From Sphaerisporangium rubeum (GTDB lineage: Bacteria > Actinomycetota > Actinomycetes > Streptosporangiales > Streptosporangiaceae), in the NCBI RefSeq assembly GCF_014207705.1, contig NZ_JACHIU010000001.1, positions 7,432,501 through 7,496,500 on the forward strand: DNA of 64,000 nucleotides. Reading direction: 5' to 3'. Numbering within the stretch: position 1 is the stretch's first letter; each line of letters begins with the position of its first letter. Positions 34,894 to 43,439 of this stretch are shown here, one piece after another. A model generated the notes under the pieces. It ran no database searches. It was not told the origin of the DNA and worked only from the letters and a program-made list of their open reading frames with translations. Position numbers and translations under genes: made by a program.

Positions 34894-35772
34894 CTACTTG
34901 AGCAGGCGGGACATGCGACGGTCCGCCAGGGGTTTGCCGCCGGTCTGGCAGGTGGGGCAGTACTGGAGCGAGGAGTCGGCGAACGACACCTCCCTGATCG
35001 TGTCGCCGCAGGTGGCGCAGGTCTCGCCGGTACGGCCGTGCACACGCAGGCCCGAGCGCTTCTCGGCCTTGAGGTCCTTGGCCGCCATGCCGCGTGACCG
35101 CTCCATCGCCTCGCGCAACGTGGTCACGATGGCCTCGTGCAGGCGCGCCGTCTCGTCCTCGGTGAGCGAGCCGGCGATCTTGAAGGGGGACATGCGAGCC
35201 GCGTGCAGCACCTCGTCGGAGTAGGCGTTGCCGATGCCGGCGATGACCTTCTGGTCACGCAGCAGGCCCTTGATCTGGGTGCGGCTGCCGCCGAGTATGG
35301 CGCCGAGCGCCTCGGCGGTGAAGTCGGACGCCAGCGGGTCGGGCCCGAGGCTCGCGATACCCGGCACGTCGGCGGGGTCGCGCACGACGTACACGGCGAG
35401 GCGCTTCTGCGTGCCGGCCTCGGTCAGCTCGAAGCCGGGGGCCAGGCCGTCGTCCCCGGGGGCCAGGCGCACCCGCACCGCCAGCGGGCTCTTGCCGGGC
35501 CGCACCGGTCTGGCGCCGGTCAGGTCGTCGCGCCAGCGCAGCCAGCCGCCTCTGGCGAGGTGCGTGATGAAGTGCAGGCCGTCGCAGTCGAGGTCGAGGA
35601 ACTTGCCGTACCGCGCCACGCCGGTCACCGTCAGGCCGCCGAGCGACGACACCGGCGGGTCCACGGTCTTCAGCGCCTGGAAGGCGACCACCTCGACCGC
35701 CGCGATCACACGGCCGACGGCCCGCTCGCGGAGGAACTCCGCGAGCGACTCCACTTCGGGAAGCTCCGGCAT
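34894..35772 (-). CDS. Fpg/Nei-family DNA glycosylase
   Basis: 292 residues. N-terminal MPELPEVESLAEFLR gives the catalytic Pro2 and Glu3. The H2TH region is IKGLLRDQKVIAGIGNAYSDE; the zinc finger is CATCGDTIREVSFADSSLQ then CPTC. It removes oxidised bases and cuts the abasic site. The Nei/MutM choice is uncertain, but the sequence looks like actinobacterial Nei2-like enzymes. ATG follows TAGGGT by six bases. Confidence 0.94.
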   Translation of the reverse strand: MPELPEVESLAEFLRERAVGRVIAAVEVVAFQALKTVDPPVSSLGGLTVTGVARYGKFLDLDCDGLHFITHLARGGWLRWRDDLTGARPVRPGKSPLAVRVRLAPGDDGLAPGFELTEAGTQKRLAVYVVRDPADVPGIASLGPDPLASDFTAEALGAILGGSRTQIKGLLRDQKVIAGIGNAYSDEVLHAARMSPFKIAGSLTEDETARLHEAIVTTLREAMERSRGMAAKDLKAEKRSGLRVHGRTGETCATCGDTIREVSFADSSLQYCPTCQTGGKPLADRRMSRLLK

Positions 35773-35778
35773 GGCCTC

Positions 35779-35784
35779 ACCCTA
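35779..35784 (-). promoter_or_regulatory. Probable -10 element TAGGGT, leaderless glycosylase gene
   Basis: TAGGGT on the minus strand lies six bases before ATG 35772, with no ribosome site. Confidence 0.5.
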
Positions 35785-35814
35785 ACCGCCGCGCCGTGAT
35801 GCCGCTCCCGCTGG

Positions 35815-36399
35815 TCAGGCCTTCAGCGCGGCGGCGCCGAACGACACCGCGAACCGGCGGCACCAGATGGTCACGCTGGTCAGCTCGCCGAGATCGGCGT
35901 CCGCGGGGATGGCGTAGTTGGCGTCGCCCTTGTTGCCCTTGAGGTTCCCGAGTTCCACCCAGGCGCCGTCGTCGAACACACGCCACCCGGCCGTACCCTC
36001 CTTGACCGGCTGGTCGCTGAGCCACACCCGCAGGTCCGGGCCGTCGGAGGTGTCGAGGTTCTCGATGCGCAGCACCCGCCGGCCGTCGGCGAGCTTCAGG
36101 ACCTTGGCGGTACCTGTGGTGGCGTGCTCGTGCGAGATGAACTTCCCCGTGGCGACCACCTCGGGGCCGGCGGGCTTGGCCGGCTTGCCGGACTTGGTGG
36201 GCTCGGCGACCGGCGCGACCGACCCGTCCCCTGACGCCGCCGGCGGCGCCGCCTCGGCCGTCGGCACCGGCTCGGCCACGTAGACGGTCGTGAACAACCG
36301 CCAGGGCTGGAACAGGTAGAGGGCACCGGCGAGAGCCAGCGCGAGCACGGCGGCGGCCCCCCAGGTCACCGGGTGACGCGCGATTCTCCTGACGTCCAT
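35815..36399 (-). CDS. Membrane-anchored DM13-domain protein
   Basis: 194 residues. One N-terminal helix (about 13-31), a Pro/Ala/Lys-rich linker to ~80, then a DM13 domain: GKFISHEHATTGTAKVLKL, RRVLRIENLDTSDGPDLRVW, LGNLKGNKGDANYAIP and the hallmark SVTIWCRRFAVSFG with its single Cys. DM13 domains are proposed to take part in redox reactions outside the membrane. It stands between the glycosylase and the LCP ligase on the same strand. Confidence 0.88.
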   Translation of the reverse strand: MDVRRIARHPVTWGAAAVLALALAGALYLFQPWRLFTTVYVAEPVPTAEAAPPAASGDGSVAPVAEPTKSGKPAKPAGPEVVATGKFISHEHATTGTAKVLKLADGRRVLRIENLDTSDGPDLRVWLSDQPVKEGTAGWRVFDDGAWVELGNLKGNKGDANYAIPADADLGELTSVTIWCRRFAVSFGAAALKA

Positions 36400-36546
36400 C
36401 CTGCACCGCGAGCGTCCCGTACGTGCGTGCCGGACGCTCGCTCCCTCCCTCCGCGAGGCGCGAGCCGTACATGCTCCAGCAGAGCACGTGACGGCTCGCG
36501 ATCGGCGCGGTCCGCGATTACGGAGTGCTTACGACCGCGCGGAAAC

Positions 36547-37881
36547 CTACTTGGCGATGACGTCCTTCGGCACCGGCTTGTCCTCGGCCAGGGCCTTGAA
36601 CAGGCGCAACGCGCGCTGGGTGTCCCACTTGACCACGGCCGCGCCGTTGATGGTCGGCAGGGATCCGATGGGGACCGCCGTGGCGATCGGGTCGCCGCTC
36701 ATCGCGAGGCCGAGGGACAGCAGGTCGAAGACGCCGGTGCCGGGGTCCACCGCGACCGAGTCGGTGGCGCTGACGGCCAGCGGGACCGACCGGAACGGGT
36801 TGACCAGCACACCGGGGCTCGCGGCCTTCTTGACCACCGCGGAGAAGAACTGCCGCTGCCGCTGGGTGCGGTCGAAGTCGGGGATGGCGCCGGTCTTGCG
36901 GGTGCGCACGTACCCGAGTGCCGTGCCGCCGTCCATGTCCTGGCAGCCCTTCTTCAGGTTGATACCGGCCTTGGGGTCGTCGATGTCCTGCTTGACGCAG
37001 ATGTTCACGCCGCCGACCGCGTCGACGATGCCGACGAACCCCCCGAAGCCGATCTCCATGTAGTGGTCGATCCGGATGTCGGTGACCTTCTCCACGGTCT
37101 TGGCCAGCAGCTTGGGGCCGCCGAAGGCGTAGGCGGCGTTCAGCTTGTCGCTGCCGTGGCCGTCGATCGGCACGTACGAGTCACGGGGCAGGCTGACCAG
37201 GGTCGGCCTGCCGTCGCCGGCCGGCACGTGCAGAAGCATCATCGTGTCGGTGCGCTTGCCGACGGCCTTGCCGGTGGCGAGTTTCCTGCGCTGCGCCTTG
37301 GTCAGGCCCGCGCGGCTGTCGGAGCCGACCAGCAGCCAGTCCTCGCCTGGGGTGGCGGCGGGACGGCCCTCGTAGTCGGTGAGCGCGTCGATGGTGCGCA
37401 GCCGCGAGCTGATCCAGAAGAAGCCGCCGACGGCGAGGATGAGGACCAGCGCCACCAGGACCGCGACGACCCGCAGCACGATGCGGCCGGTGCGGCGCGG
37501 CTTCCGTGGCCCGCCGTCGGACGCCAGGGTCTGGCCGGGTGCGCCGGGTCCCGCGCCGCCGGGCAGCGGCCGTACCGGGGCACTGCCGGAGCGCGGTTTG
37601 CCGTACACCTTGGACCTGCCGCTCGACCTGCCGCCTGCCGGGGACGCCAGTGGTGGCGCCTGTCCTGGCAGGGCCTCCTGCCGGGTGGCGTCGGCCCCGA
37701 TGTCGCCGTGTCCTCTCCCCGACCCCCCTGGCACCCGGTACGCGGGCTGTCCCGCGGCGTAGGCCTCGCCGGCGCCTGGAGGAGCGGCCCACGGATCAGG
37801 GGCGCCTCCGCCTGCCGGACGCCGTACCGCCCGGGTCGCCTCGCCTGCCTCGTCGGGCGTCCCCGGCCGATCTCCCGCCAT
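36547..37881 (-). CDS. LytR-CpsA-Psr (LCP) glycopolymer ligase
   Basis: 444 residues. A Gly/Pro-rich basic cytoplasmic region (1-130) precedes a single helix (IVLRVVAVLVALVLILAVGG) and the LCP domain: DWLLVGSDSRAG, KRTDTMMLLHVPA, SLPRDSYVPI, KLNAAYAFGGP and VRTRKT...DFDRTQRQRQFF. The Arg/Asp residues that hold the polyprenyl-diphosphate are present. It attaches wall glycopolymers to peptidoglycan. ATG at 37881 has AAAGGTGG upstream. It is divergent from the CorC gene. Confidence 0.93.
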   Translation of the reverse strand: MAGDRPGTPDEAGEATRAVRRPAGGGAPDPWAAPPGAGEAYAAGQPAYRVPGGSGRGHGDIGADATRQEALPGQAPPLASPAGGRSSGRSKVYGKPRSGSAPVRPLPGGAGPGAPGQTLASDGGPRKPRRTGRIVLRVVAVLVALVLILAVGGFFWISSRLRTIDALTDYEGRPAATPGEDWLLVGSDSRAGLTKAQRRKLATGKAVGKRTDTMMLLHVPAGDGRPTLVSLPRDSYVPIDGHGSDKLNAAYAFGGPKLLAKTVEKVTDIRIDHYMEIGFGGFVGIVDAVGGVNICVKQDIDDPKAGINLKKGCQDMDGGTALGYVRTRKTGAIPDFDRTQRQRQFFSAVVKKAASPGVLVNPFRSVPLAVSATDSVAVDPGTGVFDLLSLGLAMSGDPIATAVPIGSLPTINGAAVVKWDTQRALRLFKALAEDKPVPKDVIAK

Positions 37882-38093
37882 AATCGTCCACCTTTGTCGT
37901 TCATGGTTCGGCGACGGGAGCCCCCCGCGTACCCGTGCTTCGAAGTTACGCCGCGCTCCCCGTTCGGGGGCTCCGTCACCACAGTTTTCTCATGTAAAAG
38001 TACGCAGAGTCACACTAAGTCACCAATCTTGAGCCCCCGGGAAACAATCGGGTACCCCTCGACCGTTACGGTTGACGACGACCTCTAGTGAAA

Positions 38094-38148
38094 GGACAGT
38101 CGTGTCCGCTCCGGACCCGTGGAGTACCCGCCCGTGCACAGGCACGGG
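38094..38148 (+). promoter_or_regulatory. Two small stem-loops in the leader of the CorC gene
   Basis: GGACA (38094-38098) pairs with TGTCC (38103-38107), and CCCGTGC (38131-38137) pairs with GCACGGG (38142-38148), in the 294-bp spacer before ATG 38176. I find no match to the M-box, Mn or ydaO riboswitch consensus, so any regulatory role is speculative. Confidence 0.3.
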
Positions 38149-38175
38149 TCAGATTCAACCGGGGGCGGCAGACCG

Positions 38176-39546
38176 ATGAACAGCATTGTCGGCCTGTCGG
38201 CCGTGTTCCTCCTCACACTCGCGACGGGATATTTCGTCGCTCAGGAGTTCGCGTACGTCGCCGCCGACCGCTCCGCGCTCAAGGAACAGGCCGCGGCAGG
38301 CGACGCCGCCGCGGACCGTGCACTGCGGGTCACCTCCCGCCTGTCGTTCATGCTCTCCGGCGCGCAACTCGGCATCACCGTCACCACGCTTCTTGTCGGC
38401 TTCGTCACAGAGCCCGCACTCACCCCGCTGATCAGCCCGGTACTGACGGCCGCCGGCGTGCCGGAGGCCGCGATCCGCGGCCTTTCCGTGGCGCTCGGCC
38501 TGGTGATCGCCACGACCGTGCAGATGGTGCTCGGCGAGCTGGCGCCGAAGAACCTCGGCATCGCGCGACCCGAGGTCCTCGCCAAGTGGCTGTCCCGGTC
38601 GACGCTCGCGTACCTCGCGGTGGCCGGGCCGGTGATCCGCCTGTTCGACGCGGCGGCCACCCGGCTGCTGCGCCGCGTCGGCGTCGAGCCGGTCGAGGAG
38701 ATCGAGCACGGCGCCACGCCGGAGGAGCTCTCCCGGATCATCGCCGAGTCCGAGGCCTCCGGTGACCTGTCGCAGCGGCTGTCGGACCTGCTGGAGCGCG
38801 CGCTGGAGTTCGGCGACCGCACCGCCGAGGACGTCATGGTGCCGCGGCCCCGTGTGGTGTCGCTGCGCGCCGGACGTCCCGCGTCCGACCTGCTCGACGC
38901 CGTACGCACCGCGGGCCACTCCCAGTACCCCGTCCTCGGCCCCGACGGTGACGTCGTCGGGGTGACGGGCCTGCGCGAATGGATCGGCGCGCCGTCGCAC
39001 GACGTGCCGATCGAGCGGATCAGCACCGCGCCGCTGCTGGTCCCCACCTCGTTGCCGCTGCCGGAGCTGCGCGAGCGCATGCGAGTCGCCGGAGGCGGCC
39101 CGGCCTGCGTGATCGACGAGTACGGCGGCCTGGCGGGCCTCGTCACCATGGAGGACCTCGCCGAGGAACTGGTCGGCGAGCTGATGGACGAGAACGACCC
39201 CGACGCCGCCGCGGCGGTGGAGCAGGGGGACGGCACCTGGGACGTGCCGGGCACGCTGCGGCTCGACGAGGTCGAGCGCGCCACGGGCCTGCGGCTTCCC
39301 GAGAGCGAGGACTACGAGACCGTGGCGGGACTGGTCATGGCGAGACTCGGCCGGCTCGCCGAGCCGGGAGACGAGATGACGGTGCCGCTCGTACCGGACA
39401 ACCATCTGCTGGAAGATGACGGAGACGGCCCCGGTGACGCCGACGTCGTGCTCACCGTCCTTGAGGTGCAGCGGCGGGTGCCGGCCCGGGTGCGGCTGAC
39501 CCGCAGGGTCGCCGACCCCGCCGTGACCGGGGGTGAGACCCGATGA
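38176..39546 (+). CDS. HlyC/CorC (CNNM) family membrane protein with CBS pair and CorC domain
   Basis: 456 residues. The DUF21/CNNM membrane domain covers ~1-190 (FLLTLATGYFVAQEFAYVAA; MVLGELAPKNLGIARP), the CBS pair ~205-335 (VMVPRPRVVSLRA; ACVIDEYGGLAGLVTMEDL), and a CorC_HlyC domain ~345-435 (LRLDEVERATGL, ETVAGLVMARLG). Family members move or sense Mg/Co. ATG at 38176 follows GGGGGCGG. The stop overlaps the next ATG (ATGA at 39543). Confidence 0.92.
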   Translation: MNSIVGLSAVFLLTLATGYFVAQEFAYVAADRSALKEQAAAGDAAADRALRVTSRLSFMLSGAQLGITVTTLLVGFVTEPALTPLISPVLTAAGVPEAAIRGLSVALGLVIATTVQMVLGELAPKNLGIARPEVLAKWLSRSTLAYLAVAGPVIRLFDAAATRLLRRVGVEPVEEIEHGATPEELSRIIAESEASGDLSQRLSDLLERALEFGDRTAEDVMVPRPRVVSLRAGRPASDLLDAVRTAGHSQYPVLGPDGDVVGVTGLREWIGAPSHDVPIERISTAPLLVPTSLPLPELRERMRVAGGGPACVIDEYGGLAGLVTMEDLAEELVGELMDENDPDAAAAVEQGDGTWDVPGTLRLDEVERATGLRLPESEDYETVAGLVMARLGRLAEPGDEMTVPLVPDNHLLEDDGDGPGDADVVLTVLEVQRRVPARVRLTRRVADPAVTGGETR

Positions 39547-40592
39547 ACACCGTGAGTGCCCTGCTTCTGGGTGTCGTGCTGCTGATCGGCAACGGGCTGT
39601 TCGTCGCCGCCGAGTTCGCCGTGGTGTCCGCCAGGAGGCACCGCCTGGAGGAGTCCGCCGCCGGAGGCGGTCCCGTCGCGCGCGCCGCCGGCCGCGCGGC
39701 GCTGCGCAACGCGCGCGAGCTGTCGCTCATGCTGGCCGGAGCGCAGCTCGGCATCACGCTGTGCTCCCTCGGCCTCGCCATGGTCACCGAGCCCGCCATC
39801 GAGCACCTGCTCGCGCCGGTGTTCGGCTTGGTCGGCCTGCCGGAGTCCATGCAGGTCGCGGTGGCGTACGTCATCGCGCTCGCCGTCATCACGTTCCTGC
39901 ACATGGTGGCGGGGGAGATGGCGCCGAAGTCCTGGGCCCTGACCCACCCCGAGCGGGCCGCGATGGCGCTCGCGCTGCCGTTCCGCGGGTTCACCTGGAT
40001 CGTGCGGCCGCTGCTCGCCACGCTCAACGGCCTCAGCAACGCGATGCTGCGGCTGTTCGGCGTGCACGCCAGGGACGAGCTGGCGACCACCCGCACCCCT
40101 CCGCAGCTCGCCATGCTGGTCGGTGAGTCGGCGCGCATGGGCCTGCTCGACCGCCACGAGCACGATCTGCTGACCCGCGCGCTGCGGGTGCAGTCACAGC
40201 CCGTCGAGCGCCTGATGGTGCCGATCGGCAGTGCCGCCGCCGTACCGGTGGAGGCCTCGGGCACCGAGATCACCGATGTGGCCGCGAGCAGCGGCCACCT
40301 GCGCCTGGTCGTCAACGGCGGACGTCCGCAGGACGTACGTGGGGTGCTGCACGTCCGCAGCGCCGTCGTGGATCCCGGCACGACCGCCGGGGACATGATG
40401 AGTCCCGCGCCGCGGCTCGCCGCCACCACGACCATCCCCGAGGCGGTGGCCCGGCTGCAGGCCGAGCGCGCGCATCTGGGGTTCGTCACCGACACGCGCG
40501 ACCGGGTGACCGGCCTGGTGAGCCTCAGCGACCTGATCGGCGAGCTGCTGAACACCCGCGCGCCGGAGATCGTGCAAGCGACCGGTAAGTGA
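39543..40592 (+). CDS. CNNM-family membrane protein with CBS region, lacking CorC domain
   Basis: 349 residues, translationally coupled to the preceding paralogue. The CNNM domain is clear (LLIGNGLFVAAEFAVVSARR; MVAGEMAPKSWALTHPERA) and a divergent CBS region follows (LMVPIGSAAAVPVEA; LGFVTDTRDRVTGLVSLSDL). It ends after the second CBS, where the partner has a further CorC domain. The two probably form a heteromer. Confidence 0.9.
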   Translation: MNTVSALLLGVVLLIGNGLFVAAEFAVVSARRHRLEESAAGGGPVARAAGRAALRNARELSLMLAGAQLGITLCSLGLAMVTEPAIEHLLAPVFGLVGLPESMQVAVAYVIALAVITFLHMVAGEMAPKSWALTHPERAAMALALPFRGFTWIVRPLLATLNGLSNAMLRLFGVHARDELATTRTPPQLAMLVGESARMGLLDRHEHDLLTRALRVQSQPVERLMVPIGSAAAVPVEASGTEITDVAASSGHLRLVVNGGRPQDVRGVLHVRSAVVDPGTTAGDMMSPAPRLAATTTIPEAVARLQAERAHLGFVTDTRDRVTGLVSLSDLIGELLNTRAPEIVQATGK

Positions 40593-40599
40593 CCTGAAA

Positions 40600-40637
40600 G
40601 GCCGCCTCGCTAGACATGCGGCACGAGCGAGGCGGCC
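40600..40637 (+). terminator. Intrinsic hairpin after the CNNM pair
   Basis: GGCCGCCTCGC (40600-40610) and GCGAGGCGGCC (40627-40637) form an 11-pair perfect stem with a 16-base loop, eight bases past the stop. Confidence 0.8.
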
Positions 40638-40745
40638 GGGGCACGACGAAGAAGGGAGATCTTTTCGAGATCGGGTGGAGCGGCGAGAGGCCGGTGGAGA
40701 GAGGCAGCGGGAGGGATGTGATCACTCACCCGCCGGGAGACCGTG

Positions 40746-40828
40746 TGGGCGAGGAGGGATTTGAACCCTCACATCCTTTCGGACACACGGACCTGAACCG
40801 TGCGCGTCTGCCATTCCGCCACTCGCCC
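40746..40828 (-). tRNA. tRNA-Leu(CAG)
   Basis: Minus strand: acceptor GGGCGAG pairs with CTCGCCC, discriminator A, CCA not encoded. Anticodon stem CACGG/CCGTG holds TTCAGGT with anticodon CAG (complement at 40793-40795). T-arm GAGGG-TTCAAAT-CCCTC and a variable arm of leucine type are present. It is divergent from fhaA, a pairing seen in other actinobacteria. Confidence 0.97.
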
Positions 40829-40883
40829 TTTTTTGAGTGCGTGGAAAGGCTAGCACGGATCCGTGCATGCCACCGAACCCGGA

Positions 40884-40889
40884 TACGAT
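40884..40889 (+). promoter_or_regulatory. Probable -10 element TACGAT of the fhaA-pknB operon
   Basis: TACGAT lies 32 bases before the fhaA GTG, leaving a short leader with the GGGAGG ribosome site. Confidence 0.4.
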
Positions 40890-40921
40890 CCTCCTAGACG
40901 ATGGAGGAAGGGAGGTACCCG

Positions 40922-41662
40922 GTGGGAGTCCTTCAGCGCTTCGAGCGACGGCTCGAAGGCTTGGTTGAGGGGGCCTTTGCGCGGGCGTTCAAGTCTGACC
41001 TTCAGCCGGTCGAGGTCGCCAGCGCGGTGCAGAGGGAGATGGACGAACGCGCCGCGATCGTCGCTCAGGGCCGCACTCTCGTGCCCAACGACTTCGTGGT
41101 GGAGCTGTCACCGACCGACAGTGAGCGGTTGGAGGTGTACGCCGACAGCATCGGCCACGAGCTCGCCAACCTCGCCAGGGAGTACGCCAAGGAGCAGGGG
41201 TACTCGTTCGTGGGACCTGTCCGGGTTCGCTTCGAGACCGCCGACGACCTCGCGGTGGGCTTGTTCCGCATCCGCTCCGGGGTCATCCGTGGCGCCACGG
41301 TGGAGCAGGACGAGATCAGGCAGCCCGTCAGCGACCACGTCCCTGGGAGGCCGAGCGCGTTCGGCGGCCGTCCGCGCCTGCTGGTGTCCACACAGGACGA
41401 CCCGCAGGGCCAGCGGTCCTACGAGCTGACCACGCCGGTCACGCTCCTCGGCCGGGGCACCGACTGCGATCTGCGGCTGGTGGACCCCGGCGTCTCACGG
41501 CACCACGCCGAGCTCAGGGTCGAGGGTGACATGGTCTCCCTCGTCGATCTCGGTTCAACGAACGGCACCTTCGTCAACGGCCAGCCGGTACGCAGGATCG
41601 AGCTCCAGGACGGCACACGTGTCACCCTTGGACGCACGACCCTGGTGTTCCGGCGCGATTAA
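40922..41662 (+). CDS. fhaA: FhaA: DUF3662 plus FHA domain
   Basis: 246 residues. The N-terminal DUF3662 domain starts GVLQRFERRLEGLVEGAFAR; the C-terminal FHA domain has TLLGRGTDCDLRLVD, VSRHHAELR and LGSTNGTFVNG, with the phosphothreonine-contacting Arg, Ser-Arg-His and Asn residues. It reads phosphorylation by PknA/PknB on wall-synthesis proteins such as the MurJ-type flippase. GTG at 40922 follows GGGAGG and matches the family N-terminus; an ATG 21 bases upstream is unlikely. It is the first gene of the operon. Confidence 0.95.
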   Translation: MGVLQRFERRLEGLVEGAFARAFKSDLQPVEVASAVQREMDERAAIVAQGRTLVPNDFVVELSPTDSERLEVYADSIGHELANLAREYAKEQGYSFVGPVRVRFETADDLAVGLFRIRSGVIRGATVEQDEIRQPVSDHVPGRPSAFGGRPRLLVSTQDDPQGQRSYELTTPVTLLGRGTDCDLRLVDPGVSRHHAELRVEGDMVSLVDLGSTNGTFVNGQPVRRIELQDGTRVTLGRTTLVFRRD

Positions 41663-41679
41663 GGGTAGACAGACGGTCC

Positions 41680-42147
41680 ATGTCCGAGCTCACGCTGCTG
41701 CTGATCCGGCTCGCGTTCCTCGCGGTGCTGTGGTTCTTTGTCATTGCCGCGGTCGGCGTGATCAGGACAGACTTGTTCGGATCACGGCAGCCGGCCACGG
41801 TGGCGGCGAGAAAACCGGTCAAACCCGCACGTCAACCGGCCAAGCCCAAGAAGGGGGAGCCGCGACAACTGGTCGTTACCGGTGGTCCCCTGCAAGGAAC
41901 CATCATCAACCTCTCGGAGACGCCAATCACTATCGGTCGGGCTAATGACGCCACGCTGGTACTCAGCGACGATTACGCTTCGAGCCGGCACGCCCGGCTG
42001 TTCCCGCAGGACGGTCAGTGGATCGTGGAAGATCTCGGCTCGACCAACGGCACATATCTCGACCGCTCCAAAGTCACCCGCCCCATGCCGGTGCATCTCG
42101 GTGTTCCGATTCGCATCGGCAAAACCGTCATCGAATTGCGCAAATGA
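41680..42147 (+). CDS. fhaB: FhaB: membrane-anchored FHA protein
   Basis: 155 residues. An N-terminal helix (LLIRLAFLAVLWFFVIAAVG) ends RTDLFG, then a basic linker and an FHA domain: PITIGRANDATLVLSDDYAS, SSRHARLF, DLGSTNGTYLD. It binds phosphothreonine and is known in mycobacteria to link PknA/B to division. It starts 17 bases after fhaA and overlaps pstP (ATGA at 42144). Confidence 0.95.
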   Translation: MSELTLLLIRLAFLAVLWFFVIAAVGVIRTDLFGSRQPATVAARKPVKPARQPAKPKKGEPRQLVVTGGPLQGTIINLSETPITIGRANDATLVLSDDYASSRHARLFPQDGQWIVEDLGSTNGTYLDRSKVTRPMPVHLGVPIRIGKTVIELRK

Positions 42148-43439
42148 CAATCGCACTCCGCTACGCCGCCCGCTCGGACGTCGGCCTCCTCCGCGAAGGG
42201 AACGAGGACTCGGCGTACGCGAGCCCGCGCCTGCTCGCCGTCGCAGACGGCATGGGTGGGCACGCTCACGGTGAGGTGGCCAGTTCGGTCGCCATCACCG
42301 CCATGTCGTCCCTTGACCAGGACGCCTCCGGGGGGGACCTGCTCAGCGCCATCGAGGCAGCGGTGCGCGACGCCAATCGCAAACTGCACGAGATGGTGGG
42401 CCGGGACCCCAGCCTCAAGGGCATGGGCACGACCCTCACGGCGATGCTGTGGTCGGGCACCCGTGTCGCTCTGGTCCATGTCGGCGACTCCCGCGCCTAC
42501 CTCCTTCGCAACGGTGAGCTCTACCAGATCACCCACGACCACACCTTGGTGCAGTCGCTGGTCGACGACGGCAGGATCACCCAGGAGGAGGCCGCGAGCC
42601 ATCCTCAGCGCTCGATCCTGCTGAGAGCGCTCGACGGAAGCGGCGAGGTCGACCCCGACCTGTCGCTGCGTGAGGCGCAGATCAACGACCGCTACCTGTT
42701 GTGCTCCGACGGCTTGTCCAGCGTGGTGAGCGCCGAGACGCTCCACCACACGCTGACCACGGTGGACGAGCCGGAGACGGTGGTCAGGCAGCTCATCGAT
42801 CTCGCCAACCGCGGCGGGGGCCCCGACAACATCACCTGCATCGTCGCCGACGTCGTCGAGATCGAAGAGGGTCAGGTCGTGGCGGGGGACGCCGCCGTGG
42901 TGGGGGCCGCGGGCTCCAACCGCCTGCGATCCCAGCCTCCCGACACCCCGGCGGGGCGAGCGTCCACGATCACGGCCCCGCAGCCGGTGATCGTGGACGT
43001 CGACACCGGCGAGGAACCCGTGGGCGGCCCGGCGGCGAGCGCCGTGGCCGCCCCGCGGCGTGTCAAGCGCCGGCGTCTGTGGCCGATCGCGGTGACCGCG
43101 ATCGGCCTGATGGCCGTGGTGGTGGGAGGCGGGGGGTACTACGGCTACCGGTGGACGCAGGAGCAGTACTACGTAGGCGCTCAGGGAGACGAGCTAGTGT
43201 TGTTCCGCGGGGTGGACACGAGCCTCGGACCGATCCAACTGAATTCCGTCGCGCAGAGCACGGGACTTCTGCTGTCCTCGATCCCCGAACCCGAGCGTGA
43301 GCAGGTCCGGCGCGGCATCCCCGTCCCCAACCTCCAGGCAGGACAGATCAAGATCAACGACCTGAAGGCCAAGTCGGCCGCCGGCGGTGACAAGCCCTCC
43401 CAGCCGTCGGCCTCCCCCAGCGCCACGAGGTCCTCCTAG
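42144..43439 (+). CDS. pstP: PP2C-type Ser/Thr protein phosphatase PstP
   Basis: 431 residues. Catalytic PP2C domain ~1-235: SDVGLLREGNEDSAY, AVADGMGGHAHGEVASS, VHVGDSRAYLLRNG and GGGPDNITCIVADV carry the metal-binding Asp residues. One helix (about 310-330: PIAVTAIGLMAVVVGGGGYYGY) and a ~100-residue outer tail follow. It dephosphorylates the kinases and their targets. ATG overlaps the fhaB stop. Confidence 0.96.
   Translation: MTIALRYAARSDVGLLREGNEDSAYASPRLLAVADGMGGHAHGEVASSVAITAMSSLDQDASGGDLLSAIEAAVRDANRKLHEMVGRDPSLKGMGTTLTAMLWSGTRVALVHVGDSRAYLLRNGELYQITHDHTLVQSLVDDGRITQEEAASHPQRSILLRALDGSGEVDPDLSLREAQINDRYLLCSDGLSSVVSAETLHHTLTTVDEPETVVRQLIDLANRGGGPDNITCIVADVVEIEEGQVVAGDAAVVGAAGSNRLRSQPPDTPAGRASTITAPQPVIVDVDTGEEPVGGPAASAVAAPRRVKRRRLWPIAVTAIGLMAVVVGGGGYYGYRWTQEQYYVGAQGDELVLFRGVDTSLGPIQLNSVAQSTGLLLSSIPEPEREQVRRGIPVPNLQAGQIKINDLKAKSAAGGDKPSQPSASPSATRSS

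Noticed and set aside
37882-38175. A possible ydaO, M-box or Mn riboswitch before the CorC gene
   Set aside because: The conserved cores of those classes are absent; only two short stems remain.
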